Below are positions 31,288 to 41,984 of a stretch of DNA of 53,957 nucleotides, piece by piece (the first letter of the stretch is position 1; every line of letters starts with the position of its first letter). The stretch spans positions 281,490 through 335,446 of the forward strand of contig BFEA01000179.1 in assembly GCA_003427395.1 (NCBI GenBank). The letters are read 5' to 3'. This stretch comes from Chara braunii (taxonomy: Eukaryota; Streptophyta; Charophyceae; Charales; Characeae). Made by a program: the position numbers and the translations under genes. The notes beneath the pieces were generated by a model. It searched no databases. It was given only the letters and a program-made list of their open reading frames with translations, and was not told the DNA's origin.

Positions 31288-31871
31288 GAACACACAGATG
31301 CCTCATGCACGCGAGGACCACCATGCGCCTCATCCAGCATACAGCAGCGCAGCTCGGCTATGGCTGCCTGCTCCTTCCAGCTTGCCCGTGAGCGCGTGAG
31401 CGCTGGCCAGCGTTAGCACAGCAGCGCTTGCGCAGCATGCAGCCAGTGCCCGAATGCCGAATGCGCGGGCAGGCCCTTTCCTAGATGGAAGCGGCCTGCC
31501 TGCCTTGCATGCAGCCTGGCTGCGCTGGGCCCCTGCCCAGAAGCTTCCGGTAGGCCCACAGAGGCCGAGCCCCAGTCCAAACGCATTCAGGCCCAGGGCC
31601 TGTGACAGTTACCCGTGCCCAACTGTTTACAGTCTGAGTTGGGTTCATGCTGCTTATCTCGCCCAGGGCCTGACTCAGATGCATTTGATAAAGGAGGTCA
31701 GGGCCTGGGTGCTTTCAACCAACTGGCGCTGTGCAACTGCCTGCCTTTCCCCAGTTGCGTGTTGACCCCAAAATTGGCCTGTAGGCCTTGGTCGAGCCTG
31801 CCTTCACTTAGGGCGGCCGACTGTGCTGAACATAGGGCCCAGTAGGGTGTATCGAGGCCTTGTGCCTCGCA

Positions 31872-32270
31872 TATTTGCTTGCTTGCTTGCCACTTGCTTG
31901 ACTACATGTGATTTGCTTGCCTGCCATGCTGTTTGCTTGCCTTGCCTTGCTAGTTGCTTGGGTGCTTGTTGAACTGTCGCCCTCATTGCTACTTGTTACT
32001 TGTGTTTTTGCTTCGCCATTTGCCTCCATACACATCCCCTTGCCAGCCCATCTTTTGCCAGTAGCAGAGGGATGTACCTTTCCAGGTTACAGCACAAGAT
32101 ACATTGCAGTAGACTGTACATTCAGGTAAAATGTACCTTTTGCAAGAACGTGGAAAGATACATCCCTTGAAGCTCTGAACGACCTTTTTTTTTTTGTTGA
32201 AAAACGGTGGCCTATCATTGTCGAACACACTGTCCCAGGTAAGTAAGAATTCTATGACTTCCTTCACCAA
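31872..32270. other. spacer between B1 and B2, TTGC-rich
   Basis: An irregular TTGC/TTGCC repeat (31,876-31,970) is followed by a copy of the dispersed motif (TACATTCAGGTAAAATG ... AAGAACGTGGAAAGATACAT) also seen near 22,990-23,045. No gene is seen. Confidence 0.6.
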
Positions 32271-32274
32271 GGTC

Positions 32275-32340
32275 GGACTGGGTTTGAACTCAGGTCTATA
32301 TTTCAGCAGTTCATGGGTATAGAAACTGAGCTAGGGTCAT
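32275..32340 (-). repeat. tRNA-like SINE copy S1
   Basis: On the minus strand CTAGCTCAGTTTC is A-box-like, ATGAACTGCTGAAATA follows, and GAGTTCAAACCC is B-box-like about 30 bases later. The same order occurs in S2, S4 and S5. Confidence 0.55.
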
Positions 32341-32374
32341 TGGTTCTGAGCATTCTATTTGGGTGAAGAGTCTG

Positions 32375-32440
32375 AAGACAGTATGTCAGTTGGTACACGC
32401 ATGAACTGCTGAAATACAGACCCGAGTTTATATCCATGTG
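32375..32440 (+). repeat. tRNA-like SINE copy S2, inverted to S1
   Basis: TATGTCAGTTGG, then CATGAACTGCTGAAATACAG, then GAGTTTATATCC. With S1 it forms a head-to-head inverted pair able to fold back. A further degraded inverted pair follows at 32,515-32,600. Confidence 0.5.
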
Positions 32441-32683
32441 GAGCTTTCTGGATCCCACTTCTGATCTATGAATTCGATGCATTACAAAAAAAAAAAACAA
32501 ACGTCCATACGGTTTCAAACTCTGGTATGCATTTCAACTATGGACTGCTGGAATGCACTGCATAGTTCAAATCTTTGTGGAACTTCATGAAGCTGATTTC
32601 AGATTGAGGCTTAAAAAAAAAGAAAACCCACAAAGTCAGATCTCTATCTCAACAGTTCAGGTGATTTTTTTTTTTTTGTGAAG

Positions 32684-33620
32684 TGCCAGGCACAAGGCCT
32701 CGATAAGCCCTACTGGGCCCTATTTTTAACACAGTCGGCCGCCCTAAGTGAAGGCAAGCTCGACTGAGGCCTACAGGCCATTTTTGGGATCACCACACAG
32801 CTGGGGAAATTCAGGCAGTTGCGCAGCGCCAGTTGGTTGAGAGCACCCAGGCCCAGGCTGCCTCTCATTGTATGTAACTGAGGCAGGCCCTGGGCCGGAT
32901 ACACAACATGGACCGAACAATGGCTGAGGGCAGTTGGGTGCTGGTAACCACCACAGGCCCTGGGCCTGTTGCCTTTGGACTGAGGCTCAGCCTCGTGGGG
33001 CCTACCGCAAGCTTCTGGGCCGAGGCCCAGTACCGCATTACCGCACGCAGCAGCAGGCCACTTCGATATAGGGAAGGGCCTGCCCATGCAATGGAGATTC
33101 GGGCACTGCCTGCATGCTGCGCAAGCGCTGCTGCGCTAACGCTGGCCAGCGCTCACGTGCTCACGGGCGAGCTGGAAGGAGCAGGCAGCCATAGCCAAGC
33201 TGCGCTGCTGTATGCTGGATGAGGCGCATGGTGGTCCTTGGGTGCATGTGGCATGTCTGAGTTGGGGATCGAGGTTGTGAGTGATACGCGAGACATACCT
33301 GGTGCTTGAGGCGAACGGCATTGGCCGAGATCTGCTCGTACTTCGGGGAGCTGTTAACGTCATCAGCGGCATTGGAGATAGGCTCGATCGGATCTGCCAT
33401 TTGTAGTCTGGGCGCCGAGCACCAGATGGGATATCCACATTGGTTCTTCGTTGATGATGATGAGACTATTCGAACATTGTCAATTATGAGCTTTTGCTGT
33501 GTTCTTATTTGCTGGAACTCGTGATGCAATTCTGCTATCGGAACGAGGTCACGACTATCTGTTCTCATGTTTATTATGCTGTGTGATTTCTGAAGTTCGC
33601 TATCGATCATTTTCCGTGCA
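32684..33620 (+). repeat. B2 5' LTR
   Basis: Starts TGCCAGGCACAAGGCC and ends TTCCGTGCA. It differs from the 3' LTR at many positions and by small indels, so the insertion is not recent. Confidence 0.9.
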
Positions 33621-33623
33621 ATT

Positions 33624-33634
33624 TGGTTTCAACG
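33624..33634 (+). promoter_or_regulatory. B2 primer binding site, decayed
   Basis: TGGTTTCAACG stands where B1 has TGGTATCAGAG, with the same three-base spacing from the LTR. Priming would be impaired. Confidence 0.65.
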
Positions 33635-34909
33635 CTGTGGTACAGTGCGCTCATCTGGCGCTTGTCTTCTGCCTTTGCGGTACATGCACGTGGTCTGCTG
33701 GGCGAGCGGCCGTGGGAGGTGTGTAGTGAGAAGGGTGGAGACGAGTGAGGCGACCCAGGAGGTGAGGGGTATCGGCAGGAAGGCTACTACGTGGTGAATA
33801 TTGGGTGTTCGCAGTGTGATGAGAACTATCCGATGTGTGATTGATGCTGAGGTGGAACGGTGGTGCAATGCTGGTTGTGTCGAAGCAGCGATTGGTCATC
33901 ACAATCAACATCGGGTCATCGGGTGAGAATATATGTGGTTGGGGGCAGCTATTTTGGGGTGCGTTGCACCTAACCTTATCTACCCTCTTCGACACTTCTT
34001 ACCATGAGGATGTGTGTTCTGTCTTGAGAGTCCTCTCATGTGAGGAGTTGTGTGCGCTCATCCTTGAGAGTCGTCAGTATTCACGTGGAGCATCTGGAAG
34101 GAGAGAGCGGTGCTATCTGAAGGGCCATGGACGAAGCACTGGGGCACGGTCACCATGCCAACCACCGGGAGTAGAGCACGCATGCTTTGCTGCTTTGTCC
34201 TTTGTCTGCTCACTGCGCTAAAGAGGGGTTCTGAGGGTTAGGTCAGCCCTATGGGAAAGATGAGAACCGAACGTCTATAAGTAAGTACCGGCGGGAACCT
34301 TCCATTGGCTGTGATCGCTGTCCTGTTTGCGACGTTAAATAATTTGTGAGGACTTCGGGGGCCGTCCATATAAACGTCTCGTGATCAGCCAATTGGTCCG
34401 TGTAAGGATCGCTGCACGCGAGGATAAATATTGCACAGGGCTCGCCAGCTCAGCGGGACTCGGGGCACAGGGGTGGGCCATGTGCACACCTTTAGACACG
34501 CACACTGTTCCGGATTGCTCAGGGACGTTGACGACAAGAGACATTCAGGAAGAACTGAGGGAGGGGTAGATTCCTGGTGATAAGTTTGAGCAAGATTCCA
34601 TTCTGCAAACAGACCTAACAAATGATTTTATTTTTATTTTGATTAGTTAGATGTACAACCATTAACATCTGACAGACAACGAGTTAGAATTGTTTTCTGT
34701 TCATTCTGCTTTCTGTTCGCGAACTACTCAAAGTCAAAGTAGTTTCGTTTGTAGGAACTTGAACTTACCTCTAGGACCCAAATGTATATCCTCTGACTTA
34801 GCCACCGATTAATTAGCTAATTATTTTAAATTTTAAATCGGTTTGTGCACTACGCTGCGTTAGGCATCAAAGATTTTTCTTGTGCAGAGCGTGTATAACT
34901 CTATAGCAT
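33635..34909 (+). other. B2 leader
   Basis: Homologous to the B1 leader. TATAAA at 34,369-34,374 is conserved between the two. The 126-codon frame 33,841-34,221 overlaps the possible leader ORF of B1. A promoter TATA box downstream of the primer site would be unusual for an LTR element. Confidence 0.5.
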
Positions 34910-36146
34910 ATGAGCGATAGGGATACCACTAGTGAGGGCGACCGGATCTTGCGATCGGCTCGACGCCCGATAGCCCACTTTGCCTTAGGACCAGAGGGTG
35001 ACAGGTTACTGTTCAGCCAGCTTAGGGAGAGGCAGCAGCAGCACCGGAGAGCTAGGGCAACAGAGGCCAGCAGGGCGTTCACAAGCGAAGCCGCAACTTT
35101 AGTGGCCATGGCAACCGCTGCGCAGCAAAGTTCCCAGGCCAGCACTTCAGGGTCTATAGGGTCAACGGTCGCGCAGACCCTGAGTCAGTGCACTGGCGTC
35201 ATGGCAAGCCAGCCAATAGTGTCGACTTCCGATGACATCGCCATACAGCAGGCAGCACTGCAGGAGGCACAACGACAAAAGGCTTTAGAAGAGAAAGACG
35301 GAGAAGGAAAGAATGATTAGAAGAAGAGTGACGATGCACCAGAGACAAGAGGATGTCAATGAGTTAGAGAGAATGGACCTGACGCACATGGATGCAGATG
35401 TGAGGACGTTGCGGACAGCCCTGCTAGGTGTTGTAGAGATGCAGGACCACCACACGGCTCTCCTTCAGGACATCCAGCAGAGTCTGGCCTTGTTGGTCGG
35501 GCGAGCGCAGGCAACACCATCGCTGTCCGGGCCCGGTGCCTGGCCCTTTGTACAACCTCCTCCTTATGTCCCACCGGTGACTAGGGAATTCCCATATGTC
35601 TCCCCAACATCGGTCCAAGTCATTTCCCTAGGCATGCCGTTAGCAGGAGGGTTCTCAGCAGGTCCTAGCGTACATGTTCCTATACAGACAGTGTTCTCCC
35701 AACCTCCGTCGCATGTTGCCGTAAGCGGGCAGCCTGCTGTCTCGCAGCCTGCACAGTCGCAGGGTACACAGCCCAAGCAGCAGCTAGTGCAGCAGCCTGG
35801 TCCCCAAGATCCACAACCTGGAGTGGGACAGGTGCTGGGACAAAGTCAGTGGGTTCCAAAGACGACCATCGCTGCTCCTAAACCCCTCACAAGGGACAAG
35901 AGGGGCGAAGACCTTGACACATGGTTGATGTCAGTGCCAGTCTACGTCAAGTGTACACTTACCTTGCCACACGGGGAAGTGCTTGTGGCTGCCTCCTATT
36001 TAGAGGGAGGTGCAGCGAAATGGTTGAGTAATTTAGTGCAGTTACAGGGAAACAGTCATGACTTTCGCGCTTCGACGGTCAACCAGAAACTGGATGACTT
36101 CCTCAAGTTGGTGGAAGACAGGTGGCATGATCCTCAGGAGGCTTAA
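34910..36146 (+). pseudogene. B2 gag (N-terminus and capsid)
   Basis: The first frame (34,910-35,320) starts MSDRDTTSEGDRILRSARRP and is helical and Gln/Ala-rich. The second (35,313-36,146) is offset by a frameshift. It passes a Pro/Gln-rich linker and enters the capsid fold (EDLDTWLMSVPVYVKC, YLEGGAAKWLSNLVQ, LDDFLKLVEDRWHDPQ). It ends at a TAA where the homologous frame continues, so the stop is secondary. The Met at 34,910 is chosen because the equivalent start region exists in B1. Confidence 0.8.
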
Positions 36147-36942
36147 AAGGCCACTGACGCGATCCTAACTTCGCACAACAGGCAGTTTAAGTCAGTAAGA
36201 GAGGCCACAGACGCAATAGAGCGTCTGATTTGTGTCCCTGGGGTGCGCTATGACCCCCAGGTTCTACTCACTTCCTACCTGAGATGCTTTCCTATGCCTC
36301 TCAGGAATCAGTTGGCAAATAAGGCCAACATCAAGATGCACAACTTCCCCACAGTTAGCAAGAAGACCTTGAACCTACGACCAATCGGTTAACAGTCGAC
36401 CGCTCTACCGCTGACCTATAGGCAAAGATAGGGCATGGACAAACACCCACGACGGATGGTAGGAAAAAGTCACTGCCACCCAACTGGCAGGCAAAGGGCT
36501 GCATTATGTTCGCCAGCCACCCAACTGGCAAGCGAAGGGCCGCATTATGTTCGCCAACAACGATGGTTCTGCCATCGAGTTGGATGACAACTTCCAGGCG
36601 AGAGTGGGTTCAGAGGCAGGCAGCGTAGAGGCTTCAAGGGGTGAAGTAGTCGCTGCCTCAGTTCAAAAAGGTAAGGCGACCGGTAGACGCCATGGAGGTT
36701 CCCTGTCTAGGAGTCAAGTAGAACCCAATGCTTCTCCATGGGAGAAAGCGGGCCTCACAGAGGACGTGTGGAGAGACAGTTACACCAGGCAGGCCTGTAT
36801 TCGTTGTGGTCAATGTGGCCACAACCAATTCAAGTGCCGCAACAAGAAGGTTACCGAGAAGATCCCGCCTACGATGGGGCAGGCGTTGGCAGTGCTCCGG
36901 GAAATACGTCGGGCCAATAAGGACAGTAGTTGTTCCTACTAG
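36147..36942 (+). pseudogene. B2 gag C-terminal part and zinc knuckle
   Basis: The capsid continues (AIERLICVPGVRYDPQVLL) until it is disturbed by a tRNA fragment at 36,368-36,420. A 396-bp frame from 36,547 then includes the CCHC knuckle CIRCGQCGHNQFKC (36,796-36,837). A direct repeat of about 56 bp (around CCACCCAACTGGCA, near 36,476 and 36,518) precedes the frame. Confidence 0.75.
36368..36420 (-). tRNA. trnN: partial organellar-type tRNA-Asn (GTT) in gag
   Basis: On the minus strand GAGCGGTCGACTGTTAACCG and then ATTGGTCGTAGGTTCAA give the D-arm end, the anticodon arm with loop CTGTTAA, the variable loop and the 5' side of the T-arm. These match plastid/bacterial-type tRNA-Asn rather than the nuclear type. 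The acceptor stem and 3' T-arm are missing. In B1 the equivalent gag reads through without it. It is a captured fragment, not a gene. Confidence 0.8.
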
Positions 36943-37041
36943 GGTCGAGGTGGTGGACACACCCTCACTATCTCGAGAGATGGGCCAAGCTACTCACTCC
37001 ATCGTCGTCCCGCAAACACATTCAGACCCATCGAGCCTTTG

Positions 37042-37523
37042 TTCGATGAATGTGTTCGAGTCCCAGCTAAAGGAGGAGTGGTCTAGACCAGACCCGCTAG
37101 CTTCTTGGACGACATTGGCAAAAGCCCCCAAGGGTGAGATGTTCGTCAGCGAGGTAGTTATCGGTGGCTGCAAGGTCGGGGCCTATTACGACACTTGCTC
37201 GACACAGAACTTTATTAGTCGCGCGTGTATTAAGAGGCTGCGCTTACAAGGGTAAGTGCAGCGCCTGAGTCGACATGTGCCAACAAACAATGCGTGGTAG
37301 TCAACGACTACCTTCAGGACATTGACTGTCTTTTCCCGTACGCGGGAGGGGAACTGAGACATCGCGTCTCGTTCCTAGTTAGCTCTGATCTTCCGATGGA
37401 CATCCTGTTGGGTATGTACTATCTTTCGGTTGCAAAGCCCCAGTTGACTGGTACCGAAAAGTGGTCAAACACACTTTGCCAGGTGGGTGAACCGCCTAAT
37501 TACGTAAGTTTAAGCCTATTAGT
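37042..37523 (+). pseudogene. B2 aspartic protease
   Basis: VSEVVIGGCKVGAYYDTCST carries the active-site Asp, at 37,190-37,201 written Asp-Thr-Cys where Asp-Thr/Ser-Gly is usual. B1 has the same Cys, so it is a family trait or an old change. FPYAGGELRHRVSFLV and MDILLGMYYLS follow in another frame. At least one frameshift and stop (37,255) separate the parts. Confidence 0.75.
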
Positions 37524-38588
37524 TTGATTAAGTCCTACGGATGCATGTGTGCGGCCGCGTTCTATAACTATTGTAAGCAAAATCCGAAAGAGGGTATGTA
37601 TCTAGTTTATGTCTCTGCAGCAGGCAAGCCCGTGAAAATGTCGCCGGAGATAGAGGGAGCAGTTCCTAAATACCCTGATCTATTTGACGAGCCGAAAGGG
37701 GTTGTTGAGAGGGAAGTCGTCCACACAGTAAAGATTATCCCAGGGTCTAGCATCGCGAAGGGAAATATCTATCGGATGTATCCAAGTGAGCTTGATGAGC
37801 TTCATCGGCAACTCAAGGAACTCGTAGAGAAGGGTTGGATCCGATCGAGTGTTTCCCCTTATGGATCTCCAATCCTATTCGTACCAAATAAAGGGGAAAT
37901 CCTGAGGATGTGCATTGACTATAAGGGCCCCAATGCCATCACTGTCAAGAACCGAAGGACCCTACCTCGCATCGATGACTTGCTAGATAGAGTGCAAGGG
38001 TGTCGGTACTTCAATAAAATAGATCTGACGTTCGGGTACCATCAGATTGCAATTCGGCCCGAGGATCAACACAAAACTGCTTTTCAAACCAGTCACGGTC
38101 TGTACGAGTTTGTGGTGATGCCTTTCGGCCTTTGCAATGCCCCTGGCACCTTTCAGCACACTATGAATCGGATCTTTCATGACTACTTGGATAAGTTTGT
38201 CATCGTGTACCTCGATGACATACTTATTTTTAGTAGGACTATCGAGGAGCATATTGCGCACTTAGACAAAGTCCTCAGTCTCCTTCGACAACACAAGTTC
38301 AAGATCAACGGGGAGAAATGCGAGTTTGGTCGCACCAGGATCTTGTACTTGGGTCATTGGATTTCCGCGGAGGGTTTGAAGCCCGATGACGCGAAGGTGG
38401 CCAGCATTCGTGACTGGCCCTGTCCTCAGTCTGTGACTGATATGAGGTCTTTCTTAGGGATGACCGGCTACTACCGTAACTTTGTTAAGAACTATAATAT
38501 AGCGGTCGCCCCTTTGATTGACCGAACCCGCCTTGACACCCCATGGGAGTTGACAGACAGGTGTGAGGCTGCTTTCATACATCTGTAG
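37524..38588 (+). CDS. B2 reverse transcriptase, open frame
   Basis: A 354-codon open frame and the best preserved polymerase in the window. Motifs in order: GWIRSSVSPYGSPILFVP (about residue 110), RMCIDYKGPNAITVKN, YFNKIDLTFGYHQI, FVVMPFGLCNAPGTFQ, and VIVYLDDILIFS with the catalytic YLDD at 38,208-38,219. LYLGHWISAEGLKPDD and MRSFLGMTGYYRNFVKNY complete the connection. It copies element RNA into DNA. The apparent Met is probably internal to the former polyprotein. The TAG at 38,586 cuts it off from RNase H. Confidence 0.85.
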   Translation: MIKSYGCMCAAAFYNYCKQNPKEGMYLVYVSAAGKPVKMSPEIEGAVPKYPDLFDEPKGVVEREVVHTVKIIPGSSIAKGNIYRMYPSELDELHRQLKELVEKGWIRSSVSPYGSPILFVPNKGEILRMCIDYKGPNAITVKNRRTLPRIDDLLDRVQGCRYFNKIDLTFGYHQIAIRPEDQHKTAFQTSHGLYEFVVMPFGLCNAPGTFQHTMNRIFHDYLDKFVIVYLDDILIFSRTIEEHIAHLDKVLSLLRQHKFKINGEKCEFGRTRILYLGHWISAEGLKPDDAKVASIRDWPCPQSVTDMRSFLGMTGYYRNFVKNYNIAVAPLIDRTRLDTPWELTDRCEAAFIHL

Positions 38589-38975
38589 CATGCGTTGACA
38601 CACCATGAGGTCTTAAAACTTCCTGGTCCTGACAAGTCGTTCATAGTAACCACGGATGTCAGCCAATATGACATTGGTGTCGTGCTCACTCAACAAGAGG
38701 GGCCAAAGTTGAGGCCAGTCCAATATGTCCAAAAATGTGTCGTCTAAGTCCACCTATGAGAAGGAGCTCTACGCGATTTACAAGGCACTAACCAATTGGA
38801 GACATTACCTCCTTGGAAGATTCTTCATCGTCAGGACTGACCATCAGACCTTGAAGTGGATGAGAACCCAGCCAGTGCTCTTCGAGGCATTGAAGCGTTG
38901 GATCAAAGTCATTGAACAGTATGACTTCGAACCGACTTATATGAAAGGGGAGTACAACAAAGTTATCGCGTAGGC
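38589..38975 (+). pseudogene. B2 RNase H
   Basis: SFIVTTDVSQYDIGVVLTQQ has the first catalytic Asp. After a frameshift near 38,735, STYEKELYAIYKALTNWRHY and FIVRTDHQTLKWM follow, ending at a TAG near 38,973 in the usual ALSR region. Both frame breaks are single events. Confidence 0.8.
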
Positions 38976-40106
38976 CTGATTTCTCTGGTGCGCCGATGAC
39001 TGAGTTCGGGCTCACGAACGATGTCACTCGCTCTTTGGTGGAAGCCTATCGCGAGGACCAATTTATGCCTGAGATCATAAGCCGACTCGAGACGAAGGAC
39101 AAGGTGAGTTCAATTGAGTTTGAGTTGGTCGACAGACTGTTGTTCCTTGAGAAGGGAATAAACGTTTGTGTGCGTTGGATAAATAGTCTCTGCGTAGTTT
39201 ATTTTTAGGAGAGTGTCATGATGCCACCGGACATTTTCGCTGCAAAAAGACGGCAGCAATTCTGCTGCAGCGGTTCTGGTGGCCCACGATGATGAGAGAT
39301 GCCAAGTTGTACGTGGAAACTTGTCAGGTCTTTCAGAGGGGCAAGCCACGAACACAGACTCCTCTTGGGCTTCTGAAGCCCCTTCCGATTCCGGAAAGGC
39401 GTGGTGAGAGTTTGTCCATGGACTTCATGGATACGCTAGTCACCAGCAAGAGTGAAATGCGCTATATCTACGTCATCGTGGATAGATTTAGTACGTACTC
39501 TAGGTTAGTCGCAATGCCTGCAACAGCTAAGATTAAGTACGCAATTAAGCTGTTCAAAAAGAACTGGGTCAAAGATTTTGGACTGCCAAAATCTGTAGTC
39601 AGTGATCGTGATGTGCGATTCACTAGTGAACTATGGAACGCCGCAGCTGCAGAGCAGGAAACGCAGCTGCAGAGCCGGAAACGCAGCTGCAGATGACATC
39701 TGGGAACCATCCCGAGGCGAATGGGCAAGCAGGACAGTTGAACCGCGTTGTACAACACCTGCTGAGGGACTATATCAAGCCAAATCAGGTAGACTGGGAT
39801 GAGAAACCTGCTCTCATCGCCAGCCTGTACAACAACGTTGTGCACAGAGCAACGGGAGTGAGCCCGAACAGTCTGCTACTGACCTTTAAGCCCAGGCTGC
39901 CCTTGGATTTCTTACTACCTGAGAACCAGTCTTCTGCTGCGCCAGGGACCTTGGAGTTTGCTTATCAAGATGAACGACTGATGCAGCAGGCTGTTGACCA
40001 GATGCACAAGGCACAGGCGGCGATGATAGAGTCAAAGAACAAGCACCGTCGCCCATCTACATTTCAGGTAGGGGAGAGAGTCTGGGTTAAGTCCGCAGAA
40101 CTGTGA
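38976..40106 (+). pseudogene. B2 integrase, with 20-bp duplication
   Basis: The zinc-binding part CHDATGHFRCKKTAAILLQR precedes YVETCQVFQRGK, where the second Cys is Phe. The core has LSMDFMDTL and VSDRDVRFTSELWN. A 20-bp tandem duplication (about 39,649-39,688, unit GCAGAGCAGGAAACGCAGCT) shifts the frame right there. After it HPEANGQAGQLN shows Gly (39,732-39,734) where B1 has the catalytic Glu. Integration activity is therefore lost twice. Confidence 0.85.
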
Positions 40107-40499
40107 CAGGAGCATGGGATCTCCCGCAAGCTCATGCGGCAGTACTTTGGACCATGGGATATCCTCGACGTTGTTGGGGATGAGACGGATGGGCCGTCAT
40201 ATGTCATTCGCATCCCTGGTCACTTACGTACTTACCCTGTGTTTCACACTTCCAAACTCGCACCTTTCAAGGAAACAGATCAGTTTCCATCTCGTCATTC
40301 AATGCTGCCCCCAGCCATGGATGGAAAGGTCGACATCGACGACATTGTGGACCACAGAGAGATGCCAGTGTCAAGACCCACACGGAGGGGACGTCCTCCG
40401 AGGCCGAAGCTACATTACCGAATTCGGTTCAGACATCATACTCATCCAAAGGAGGATAGATGGTTCACACGGGAGCAATTTATGCAGACCACTCCATAG
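40107..40499 (+). pseudogene. B2 GPY/F module and chromodomain
   Basis: A TGA near 40,106 (KSAEL) separates it from the integrase. The frame from 40,134 reads YFGPWDILDVVGDETDGPSY, SRHSMLPPAMDGKVDIDDI and HYRIRFRHHTHPKEDRWFTR, the chromodomain core. It ends at a TAG in the last helix. Confidence 0.8.
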
Positions 40500-40580
40500 G
40501 TTGTCGCCCACTATGAGAAGTTGCTGCAGAAAGGAAAGTGCCAGATTGAATGGACTTCTCAGAGGACTAGCGTAAGTATG

Positions 40581-40590
40581 GAGAAGGGAA
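40581..40590 (+). promoter_or_regulatory. B2 polypurine tract
   Basis: GAGAAGGGAA lies immediately before the LTR start TGCGAGG. Confidence 0.8.
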
Positions 40591-41493
40591 TGCGAGGCAA
40601 AAGGCCTCGATACGCCCTACTGGGCCCTATTTTCAACACTGTCGGCCGCCATAAGTGAAGGCAGACTTGACCGAGGCCTACAAGGCATTTTTGAGGTCAC
40701 CACGCAACTGGGGAAATTCAGGCAGTTGCGCAGCGCCAGTCGGTTGAGAGCATCTGCCTTTCATCATATGTAACTGACGCACGCCCTCGGCCGGATACAC
40801 AACATGGACCGAACAATGGCTGAGAGCAGTTGGGTGCTGGTAACCACAACACAGGCCCTGGGCCTGTTGCCTTTGGACTGAGGCTCAGCCTCGTGGGGCC
40901 TACCGGAAGCTTTTGGGCCCAGTACCGCATTACCGCTCGCAGCAGCAGGCCACTTCGATATAGGGAAGGGCCTGCCCACACAATGGAGATTCGGGCACTG
41001 GCTGCATGCTGCGCTAACGCTGGCCAGCGCTCACGCGCTCACGGGCAAGCTGGAAGGAGCCGGCAGCCATAGTCGAGCTGCGCTGCTGTATGTTGGATGG
41101 GGCGCGTGGTGGTCCTTGGGTGCATGTGGCATTGGTGAGTTTGGGATCGAGGTTGTGAGTAATACGAGAGGCGTACCTGGTGCTTGAGGCGAACGGCATT
41201 GGCAGAGATCTGCTCGTACTTCGGGGAGCTGTTGACATCATCAGCAGCATTGTAGATAGATAGGATCTGCCATTTGTAGTCTGGGCGCTGAGCGCCAGAT
41301 AGGATATCAACCCCGGTTCTTTGTTGATGATGATGAGACTATTCGAACATTGTCAATTATGAACTTTTGCTGTTTTCTTATTTGGTGGAACTCGTGATGC
41401 AATTCTGCTGTTGGTTCGAGGTCACGACTATCTGGTCTCATGTTTATGATGCTGTGTGATTTCTGAAGTTCGCTATCGCTCGTTTTCCTTGCA
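40591..41493 (+). repeat. B2 3' LTR
   Basis: Starts TGCGAGGCAAAAGGCC and ends TTTTCCTTGCA, followed by GAAG, the second half of the target duplication. Confidence 0.92.
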
Positions 41494-41497
41494 GAAG

Positions 41498-41984
41498 CAT
41501 CTATCAGAAGCAGTGCTGAACTCCGGGCCGCCCGACGCCCGGCTCGTCACCTGGGTGGGGGGCCGGGCCGCCTGGCCGGTCGTTCCGCCCGGTTGGCCAC
41601 CGGGCGACCCCAGCACATCGACGAGGAGGGGTTTTTTTTTTTTTTCCGTCGCGGGGGGCCTTCTCCCCCCCAAAGGAGGCCGTGTGTACAACAACAACAA
41701 CAAATAGGGCCTGTAGGCGCAATTTGAAAGATTTCAAATCGCGCCTACAGGCCCCTTTTTTTTTTCCTGCTGCGCCGACCTTCCCGCCTCACTGCTGTGT
41801 CCGTCGTTCGTCGCCTCCGGACCTTCCCTCATCACTTCGAGTTGTTGCTGCTGCGTCCGTCGTCTGTTGTCGACCCTGCTGCATTCGTCGTCGCCTTCGG
41901 ACCACGCGCCCGCCTACGCTGTCGACACCCCCCGAACGCCATCGCGCTGCCCGCCGACGCGCGCCACGGTGAGTTGTCAACTTC

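Larger units (their letters stand above)
23715..31871 (-). mobile_element. element B1: Ty3/gypsy chromovirus, rearranged
   Basis: A complete insertion on the minus strand: 5' LTR at 31,871-30,101, primer binding site, leader, gag, protease, integrase end, chromodomain, 3' LTR at 24,645-23,715. The flanks show TATT on both sides (23,711-23,714 and 31,872-31,875), a 4-bp target duplication. Reverse transcriptase, RNase H and most of the integrase are missing, replaced by a duplicated protease segment. An rpoB fragment sits in gag and about 0.8 kb in the 5' LTR. It is dead but was once mobile. Confidence 0.9.
30101..31871 (-). repeat. B1 5' LTR with insertion
   Basis: Same ends as the 3' LTR (TGCGAGGC ... 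TTGCA on the minus strand). It is about 840 bp longer, because foreign sequence occupies about 30,473-31,287. Confidence 0.85.
32684..41493 (+). mobile_element. element B2: Ty3/gypsy chromovirus, nearly complete
   Basis: An 8.8-kb insertion with LTRs of 937 and 903 bp, a 4-bp target duplication (GAAG at 32,680-32,683 and 41,494-41,497), a decayed primer site, a 1.27-kb leader, gag, protease, RT, RNase H, integrase, chromodomain and polypurine tract. It belongs to the same family as B1 and points the other way. The RT frame is open over 354 codons. Gag, RNase H and integrase carry frameshifts or stops, so it is not autonomous. Confidence 0.92.

Noticed and set aside
36368-36420. Functional tRNA-Asn gene
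   Set aside because: The acceptor stem and half of the T-arm are missing.
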